Of a stretch of DNA of 64,000 nucleotides, positions 56,259 through 64,000 are shown one piece after another. Origin of the DNA: Alligator mississippiensis (lineage: Eukaryota > Chordata > Crocodylia > Alligatoridae); NCBI RefSeq assembly GCF_030867095.1, contig NC_081831.1, forward strand, positions 65,486,716 through 65,550,715, written 5' to 3'. Position numbers and translations under genes: made by a program. Positions within the stretch are counted from its first letter, which is position 1; each line of letters starts with the position of its first letter. Below the pieces are notes generated by a model that did not search any database, was not told the DNA's origin, and worked only from the letters and a program-made list of their open reading frames with translations.

Positions 56259-57222
56259 CTAAAAGCATAAAAACAGCAATTACTCAGGATATGCTAAAAT
56301 GTTTATTTATGGAGTATAAATATTTCCCCTAAATTAACCACAATTATTATATTTGGTTATTAACCACTTAAGTGACAGTGGGATGGCTCTCCTTATTCCA
56401 AAAATAACAATCTCTGCACTAGGAAATGTTACTGCCAGGGTAGCAGGGTTAGTTTATACTTTGCACTGGCTCCTTTTAAATATCAGCTTTCATCCAAACT
56501 AAATGGCTCACTGTAAAAATACTTCCGATTCACTCCGAAGACTCATTAAAGTGATGGCAAAACTGGGAGATATATAAGGTAGCAAGACAATTCATGGCAT
56601 ATTTATAGTATCATTAAGGCTAAGTACAGACAGTCAAAAAGCCCAAGGCTGAATTGATTCAATCTTCCCAAATTAGTCTAAACTGTGTAGATTGAACCAA
56701 TAAGCAAGTGAACAGACATTAATTTTTGATTCTGGAAATGCAGCCACTTGCTTGCACCAGCCCACGCCAGAAGCCAAGGGATGCTAGAGTACACCTCCCA
56801 GCTCAGCTGGGGCAGGCAGCTTGAAAGGGAGGGAACATGGGACAGACGTTCAATAAACCGATTTAACCTAAATCAGCTAAGTCTGATACTACATCCATCC
56901 AGGTTTATCTTAAATTGGTTTCAGACATTTTGTAAGTGGCTTATGTGCACTGAATGTCTGCCGTGTTACAGATTTGAACCGGTTTCTGACCACTTATGCC
57001 AGTTTGTGCGTAATTTCTGTCCCTAGCCTGCTGTAAACATTTCAGTTACAGAAATGGTCAGTCTGGATGGCTACTGGCAAGGGTGCCAACTGCTAACTTT
57101 GGACCAACTTATGAGAGGTGAACACCTGAAATTTCCATTGAATTCAAGGAAAATTGGAAAGCATTCCCATTCCTCTGACAGGTCCTACATCTCTTCTAGC
57201 AGTAACTGTTGCTTCATGTGTA
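56259..57222. other. Start of upstream ABCB7 intron, no recognised element
   Basis: Non-coding sequence upstream of the first visible exon. No further ABCB7 exon was found. Confidence 0.6.
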
Positions 57223-58385
57223 CAGGTTTCCCCTGCTTTATGTGGTAGATGTGTTCCTGAAAAACTGTATATAACTGGAATTTGCATAAAGGGAACCCAC
57301 TTTACAAGGTAACAAATATGGATACGTTCCAAGACCTTGAATGCATCGGCAGCAGGTAAGCCTGCTGCAGCCAGTGTGGTGCTGGGCTCTTCCCGGCAGA
57401 GGAATGGGCCGAGCAGTGGTGGCGCCAGCAGAGGGGCTACTGCCACTCCAAAGTTTGCCATAGCCCTCCCAAGCCCCCTCCCAGCACTGTCCCCACCCGC
57501 CGTGAGCACAGCATGGCCCAATCCCTCCGCCAGAAAGAGCATGACCTTGGAGGCTGGGGTGAGTGGGGCCTCGATCTGCCCCCCCACTCTCCCACTGGTG
57601 GTGAGGGAGGTAGTGGGGTTGGGACTGGAGCAGGGGCAAGTGTTGCACAGCCAGGGCAAGGCACGGGATGGAGGTCACAGCTCCTGCTGCTACAGGCTAC
57701 TGTTGTGGGCTGGGGGCCATGCCACACTCTTCCCAGCAGGGGGGGTGGGCTAGGCTGCACTTGAGGTGGGAGGTGGCAGCACTAGGAAGGGGGTTGGGGG
57801 GGGGCTATGGTGAACTCTGAGGTGGCTGCAGCCCCTTCCCCCCCAATTTTAGGCTGCAACCACCCCAAAATTTGCCGTTGCTGCACCCCCCACCCTAGCG
57901 TCACTGCCACCCACTCAGAGTGCAGTGCGGCCCAACTTCCCCCACTGGGAAGAGCCTGGCCCAGGGGCTGGGGTAAATGGGGCCTCAATCTGCCCCCTCC
58001 CCTCACCCCATGGTGCGGGAAGAAGGGCTGGGGCCTGGCCCCAGCGCACAGCAACAGCCTGTAGCAGCAGAAGCTGCACCCCCCAGCCCAGCTATGCAAT
58101 GCCTGCCCCAGCTCCAGCCCCACTCCCTCCCTCACCACCGACGAGTGGGCAGATTGAGGCCCCAGTCACTGCAGCCCCTGCTCCTGTCTGTGCCCGGCTC
58201 CTTCCCTCACTACTGGGGCCTCGATCTGCCCCCACAGCCCTTTCTCCTCCCCCCACAAACTTACTTACTGCAGATCACATAAGAGTAAATTTACCTGGCA
58301 TATAACGAATTTTGGGTACAAAAAGGGCAATCACATAAGAGTGAAGTCACATATACAGAACCCACTTAAAAGCGAGGGAAACCTG
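57223..58385. mobile_element. Tigger/pogo-like non-autonomous element with GC-rich core
   Basis: The left end CAGGTTTCCCCTGCTTTATG and the reverse complement of the right end (CAGGTTTCCCTCGCTTTTAA) are inverted repeats of pogo/Tigger type, preceded by TA at 57221-57222. The right-hand TA is changed to TC. The sub-terminal AAAGGGAACCCACTTTA is also Tigger-like. The core is GC-rich and palindromic, and resembles family B hAT cores. No transposase is encoded. Confidence 0.7.
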
Positions 58386-61063
58386 TCCAGTGCTTTCCAC
58401 TGTGCACATCTACACGTGATGCTATATCACCATGGCAATGTGCCACAGCAATGCAGCATCTACAGGCAAAAATCATGATGCTGCCGCTACACCGTTGTAG
58501 CAACATGCTCCCTCAGTATAGCGCATTGCTATGGTGACATAGTGGGCTGTTACTGAGCTGTCATTTAGTACTTCCAAAAGGAAGTACTAAATGACTGCGC
58601 CGTAACAATGGCACCTCAGTGGGGTGCTTAGGGGGTGTGGACATGCTCACTGTCACAGTAATTTACAACTACTAATCATTTTACATATTTTAGCTATATA
58701 GTTCTGTGCAGAGTATAAAAGACTCCCATTCTACAGAGTGCTATGAATTATTGCAACCATGCGAACTTTCATACAACAGTTCCAAGCACACACTCCACCT
58801 TAACATGTGATATATCACTGAATATTATATGAAGAGAGAACACTGGCATTTCTTGTACTTTAGGAAGAAGAAGTCTGATTGAGGAATAAGATTAGTTTTT
58901 TAACCTGCAAACATTAGATGCTGTAACACCCCAAAATTTTTGTAAGGTTTAAGAAAACGTAAAAATCCCAAATCTTATTAATGATATTATAAAATACATT
59001 TATATCAACTATAAAGAATTTACTGTCAACACAACTAATTTTAGCTCCAACTAACAGAATTATTCAGCAACTTAAATTACTTTTGGAAATGAAGAAGATA
59101 AGGGGTAAATAACGGATACAAGTTTCTTAGCAAATGAACAGGTGTTTTAAGACTTAATATCTTTAAAACCAGCAAGTAAAGATACTTTTACAAAGAATTA
59201 ACTTTGTATAGATGCTCTGTTACTAGAAAAGCAGACAGTTTATAAAAAGTAATCTTATAGGGAGATTACTTATGAACCTTCAATGAACTGTCATATGACA
59301 GGATTTGCAAACAAAACCTTAAAACATTTTTCCAATGACAAATTTCTGCTCTTGGCACCCAGGGTTGTTACTATTTGAATTCTAACAGCCCCTGGAGAAG
59401 CCAGTGAGGATCGAGTCTCCATTGTGTTAGGGGAGCAAATCACCAAAGATTACTCAAGTTTGCAGTGAGAAATGCTAAAAAGCTCACTGATGTGAAAGCT
59501 TGAAAACAGGTTATAAAGGGGGGAAAACAGATTGGAGTTTCAAACTTTTACAGTACTGAAAATGCTTTGCAGAGGGGATGACAGGCACGTATCCACTAAA
59601 GGAACAGGAGCTTTTGCAGTGCCTGCTTTGAAATCAGTTTAAGGGATTTAAAAAAAAATGTAAATTATTGTATACTTGAACTTATTTGTTTACTTAAAAT
59701 ATTTTGCCTAGAACTAAAACTGTACAAGTTAGAAGGGAATTATCCCTTCTCTCCACCTTGCCATGCTCATCCCAAGAACCATCCTCTAAAAGTATGACCC
59801 AGAAGAGATTATTCCATAGAAGAGAACGATAAGATCTGAAGGCATCTAGATGCATTCATTATTGGTGAATTCACTGCTAAGTTCTGACAGAAGGCCTGAT
59901 CCTTTAGATCTTATTCAGGATAAACTCCTACAGAAGTTTATCTCAAATAAGTAATGCAAGATAAGACCCAAGTCAGTAACTCTCCTTCCCTCCCTCCCCA
60001 TTAGCTTGTGAAAATAGTGACAAAGCTTCAACTGGCATGCAGAAAACCTCAGCATAATCCCTAAATATACTGACAGGCAATTCCAAAAGTGTGTAGTAAA
60101 TGAAGAACAGGCCATTCTTGTTAAAAAATAAAACATTAAGAACACCCTGAGGAATTGAAGATGCAACATCAAAATTCTGAAGCTTCAAAAAGGGAGATAC
60201 ACTCAGTTTTGAAATCCAAATTTTTCCATATACCTTCCAGATTACAAAAAAAGTCTGTCACTCCCTTTGGAGTTATTTGTCCTGAAACTCAATTTCCTGT
60301 AGTATTTTGTTTTTAATAAGGAAGACTACAGTACCATCTGTGTTACAGTGATGACCAACACTGGAAAATGCTGGTTTTCCTGTGAGAGCCTGCTCAGTAG
60401 AAAATAAATGTATTATAATGCAGATTGTCCTGTTTTACTACAGATTTTCACAAATCCCTCTTGAGGGATTTTACTTTTCAAGCAGCTACACTATATGATA
60501 TGTTTTAAAGTACACTTAAAATAATATCTGTAGTTCTGTTGCTAAAGAAATGAGTTGTATTCCTTACACTGCAGTTCTCAACTTTCAATTAATTTAACTG
60601 GCAACACTCTACAGTTTTGCAGGAGTGTCTCCTTTCACACCAACATAATTCTACCCAAAAGACTATTTTAATAAAATTTAAAGCCGTATCTCAGGTTACA
60701 GTTGTTCTGACTCCCTAAGGGTGAAACTTGAATAAGAATAAGGCAGCATGGTGTTGCACTTCATTCATAATCAACTCAGTCTGCATTTCTGTCTTTTTTT
60801 TTTTTTTTTATAAAGAAATGTGTTAATCTCACTAGGTTTATATCAAAAAGAGATGAGAGTTAGTTATTAAAATAGGTCTTTATTACTCAATGTGTTAAAG
60901 CCAATGAGATCATGTTTATACAATATGAGTTACATTTCAAGCTCCTACCCACTAGACAAACTCAGCTAACCTTTCTAGTAGCCTATACTTCTTGACACAG
61001 AATTCAAAGCTCTGAATTAATTTATATACACTTTGGGACGAGAAGTATATGCCATACTAGATA
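58386..61063. other. ABCB7 upstream intron, no recognised element
   Basis: About 2.7 kb of AT-rich sequence with a T-tract near 60796-60809. A short inverted repeat lies at about 58556-58592 (AGTACTTCC and GGAAGTACT arms). Nothing coding. Confidence 0.55.
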
Positions 61064-61071
61064 TACTAGGA

Positions 61072-62723
61072 CAGGGGCGGGCAATTATTTTGGCTGGGGG
61101 GGGCACTTAAGTTTTGGTGAGCTGTGGAAGGCTACAGGGGTAGCCCCACCCCTTGAAGGTGCCCCGCCTCCTGTTCATCATCTTGGAATGGGAAGTCCTG
61201 CCCCCTAATCTCTGGCCTTTGCCATCGGAAGTCCCTCCCCTCACCCCTGAAAGTACTCCTTTTGGCTAGGGGGTTTACCATCTTGGAACTAGAAAAAAAA
61301 ATTATATTCTAAAAATTAAACAACATGCAGTAAAAGTTGCGTTATCCAGCACTTTAGAAACCGGCATCCTCCATTAACCAGTCGACATGGCAAAAGCGAA
61401 ACCAGAAGTGGCACTTCTGGTTTCGCCAAGCCCCCACAGCCTGGGGCAAAGCAGCCTGTGCAGGGGCCCTACCTCCCTGTCCCCCGGCACACTGACGCCA
61501 GGGAGGGACAGCGGCCCACACAGGCAAAGACACCTGTTCGGGCCTCTCGGGTAACCAGCATATTTGGTTATCTGGCACCCACCATTTCTCAATGTAAAGC
61601 TTTTGCTGTACATTGATTTAATTTCAAAAAAATATTTTTGTCCTGATTTATATGTCTTGTGTACTGTACACAGAGGTGGTTGTATAATAGCTTAACATGA
61701 AGTCTTACTTTTGTATATTGTGGGGAGGGGGGCTGTGAGTGTGTAGGGTGGCTGGGGGGGGGGGGGGGGGTCACACCTGCCCACTTGTGGCCACTTCCTC
61801 ACCAGCCTGCTGCTGCTTCCCTTCCTTCCCACCTGCTGCCACTGCTCCCTCCAACCCTGCCTGCCGCTCCTGCAGCATGTGGTTCCTAGCTGCATGGCCA
61901 GGACTGCAGAACACAGCAGGAGCCAGCCTGGCCCCCACAGTTCCCAGATGGCTTCTGCTGCCACCAGCCCTGGCTCTAGGACACTGCGCTTCTGCCCACC
62001 CACTCACTACCACTTCCCCCCCCCCCCCCCCCCACTGCTGCCCTTCCTTCTCTGCACACCACTACTGCTCTCCACCCTCACCGCTGGCTGCTCTAGCAGT
62101 GAGCAGTTCCTGGCTGCATGGCCAGGACCGCAGGAGGCAGCAGGAGCCAGCCTGGCCTGGCCCCATAGGTTCCCAGCTGGCTCCTGCTGTCTCATGCAGT
62201 CCTGGCCATGCAGCAAGGAACTGCGTGGTGCAGGAGCCAGTCTGGCCAGCAATGCATGGTTCCCAGCTGCATGGCTGGGACTGCATGGTGCAGCAGGAGC
62301 CAGCTAAGAACAGCGGGGGCTGAGCTAGGCCAGGCTGGCTCCTGCTGCCTCCTACAGTCTCAGCATGGTGATGGTGAGGCCAGCTCCTGCTGTGGTGTCA
62401 ATCCTCCCCACTCTCCCTCCGCCTGTTCTTATCTGAGTCTCCCTCTTGGATGGAGGGAGGGCAGGGGAACAGCTACAGGATCCCAGGCCAGAAGCCTCTG
62501 CTAGAGGGAAGCTTCCAGTTGGGGGTGGGGCTGGGCTTCCTGCTGCTGCCACTGGGTCCTGCCACTGGCTCTTCCTGGGTCCTGCTGCCACTGGCGCCTT
62601 TGTCATCTTTGACAGGCAGCCAGGGGCAGATAATAATTGATTTTCTAAATGTTTTTAGGGGCCCCATGGGCCACTGCTTGACAGACCAGATCTAGCCTGC
62701 GGGCCATATTTTGCCCGCCCCTG
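61072..62723 (-). mobile_element. Non-autonomous hAT-type element, family A copy 4 (inverted)
   Basis: It starts CAGGGGCGGGCAATTATTTT and ends CCATATTTTGCCCGCCCCTG. Flanks TACTAGGA (61064-61071) and TGCTAGTA (62724-62731) match at 6 of 8. It is inverted relative to copies 1-3. The core contains inverted GC-rich blocks plus a G17 run (61754-61770) and a C18 run (62016-62033). It encodes no transposase. Confidence 0.82.
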
Positions 62724-62731
62724 TGCTAGTA

Positions 62732-64000
62732 AGTTTCTTAAAATTCTCTGGACTTTAAGTTTTGCATTGCTATGACAGAGATAAGTGCCAATGCCACAAG
62801 GAATACAAGGAATACTCCTACAGATTTTGGTTGCAAAATTTAAATTGTTTTTTCAGTAACATCTCAAGAGTTGCTGGCCATTATTTTAATTTTATATGCA
62901 TTATCAGCATGTTTTTCACTAGGTTTTATATAGCATGATAGTTTGAGAACAATTCTGATTAGAAGACTCAAACTAAACATTCATAGAATTATAGAATTTT
63001 TTGCTTGATTTGAAGTAAAGCATTGTGGCCACTGACAGGCATGGAACCTTCTCCCCCCCCCCCCGCCCCCCAAAAAACCCAGCGCTTTACCAGAAAAGGA
63101 AGCACGTCTGTTTGATTCAGCCTGCCCAGAGTCTCTATAGCTTGTGTGCTTCAGTGGGGCTTTTTGGTGTTTTTAAAAATAAAAATGCTGAAAAGTCCTC
63201 CTAAAGCGCACAATCTATGCAGACATTGGGCAAGCCGGGTCAAACTGATGTAATGCCTCTTTTGGGCATGCACTGAGCTTGGTGTGGGGGTGTGCTGAGC
63301 TGAAAGTAAAGTGCTGGTTTGTTTTGGGTTTTTTTTTCCATGTCTGTAAGCAGCCTGTGGTTCCAATTTAACTGGAGATATAAGCAGCTCTGACTACTCA
63401 CTGCAGTGTAGTCTCATATTTATTTTGACCCCAAGATTTGTCCGGTCAAATAAAATATGCTAGGTAGCAATACTACACTATGAAAATTAGAGACTTTAAT
63501 ATTTTAAAGTGATTTTATTACTTTATAGTAGCACTGCACCTCGGTCTTCAATTACAATTTCTTTAGGGCAGAAAAGTGGCACTTTGCGTCTCATTCTTTC
63601 CACTATTAATTTCTTAATTAATAATGATGGGTGTGACACCAAGAACAAGCATATAATATGATAAAAATGGTCTAAAATTAAATCATTTTTCATCAGTAAT
63701 TCAGTGCAACTCAAACACAAGTTTCTGAAGAGGAGTAATGTGAAACTATAACTCAATTTATCCTGTGCTCGGTTTTTGAGCACAAATATTACAGATTCCT
63801 TTCTTATTACAAGTGGCTTTAAAAAGAAATGATAACTATCCCAGGCCAATAGGCCAGAAAAGTGAGGTGTCCATTAACATTACAGCACAGCTAGTGCTAG
63901 AGATACTGGCATGTCTGAACTTTGCATCCCTTTGGGCATGGAAGCCCACCTACTTCTGCACTCAACTCTAATGGTGGTAATGGTGAGCAGAAATAGCATC
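62732..64000. other. ABCB7 upstream intron to window edge, no recognised element
   Basis: AT-rich sequence with a C-rich tract at about 63051-63070. The 108-codon frame at 63523-63849 on the minus strand has no ABCB7 similarity and no recognisable domain. Confidence 0.55.

Noticed and set aside
57144..58305. Frames of 100-171 codons
   Set aside because: Artefacts of the GC-rich Tigger-like core.
61064..64000. Missing ABCB7 exon 4 near the right edge
   Set aside because: The minus strand was searched for the expected KDRPDLR/VAISLGFLGGAK-type coding sequence. None was found, so the exon should lie beyond the window.

Overview
The window is vertebrate nuclear DNA, most likely crocodilian. Coding sequence is split into small exons with GT-AG introns. 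The interspersed repeats are mostly CR1 retrotransposons whose 3' ends carry the ATTCATAGAT-type tail that I associate with crocodilian genomes, together with many GC-rich non-autonomous DNA transposons. The species call is inference from repeat style and was not checked by a search.

The only gene I can support is ABCB7, the mitochondrial inner-membrane ABC half-transporter of the Fe-S/haem pathway. It lies on the minus strand. Twelve consecutive coding exons (equivalent to human exons 5-16) run from 56258 down to the stop codon at 26042-26044. They join in frame to 602 residues, about four fifths of the roughly 750-residue protein: most of the transmembrane domain, the whole nucleotide-binding domain and the C-terminal GCGNCSC. 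The targeting peptide and first transmembrane region are not seen and should lie beyond position 64000. All eleven internal junctions keep phase and use GT-AG sites.

Layout. 1-26041: gene-poor downstream flank. It holds a decayed Harbinger-like remnant (about 720-1041), GC-rich foldback elements (2615-3530 and 4687-5326), a hAT-type element (6692-8033), an unassigned decayed coding-like stretch (about 8320-8700), three CR1 copies, a TA/GT microsatellite (about 11930-12111), a CpG-dense LTR- or promoter-like block (15759-16206), and an AT-rich stretch next to the stop codon that may be a long 3' UTR. 26042-56258: ABCB7, with introns loaded with transposons. The two largest introns (8.4 and 10.6 kb) carry most of them. 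56259-64000: the start of the large intron upstream of the first visible exon, with a Tigger/pogo-like element and one more hAT element.

The most unusual content is the set of non-autonomous DNA transposons. At least nine elements from several terminal-repeat families occur in 64 kb. Several have cores made of long, imperfect, GC-rich inverted repeats that could fold into hairpins. Four copies of one hAT family share termini but have different cores, and similar core sequence appears inside elements with unrelated termini. Many long open frames in these cores are hairpin translations, not genes.
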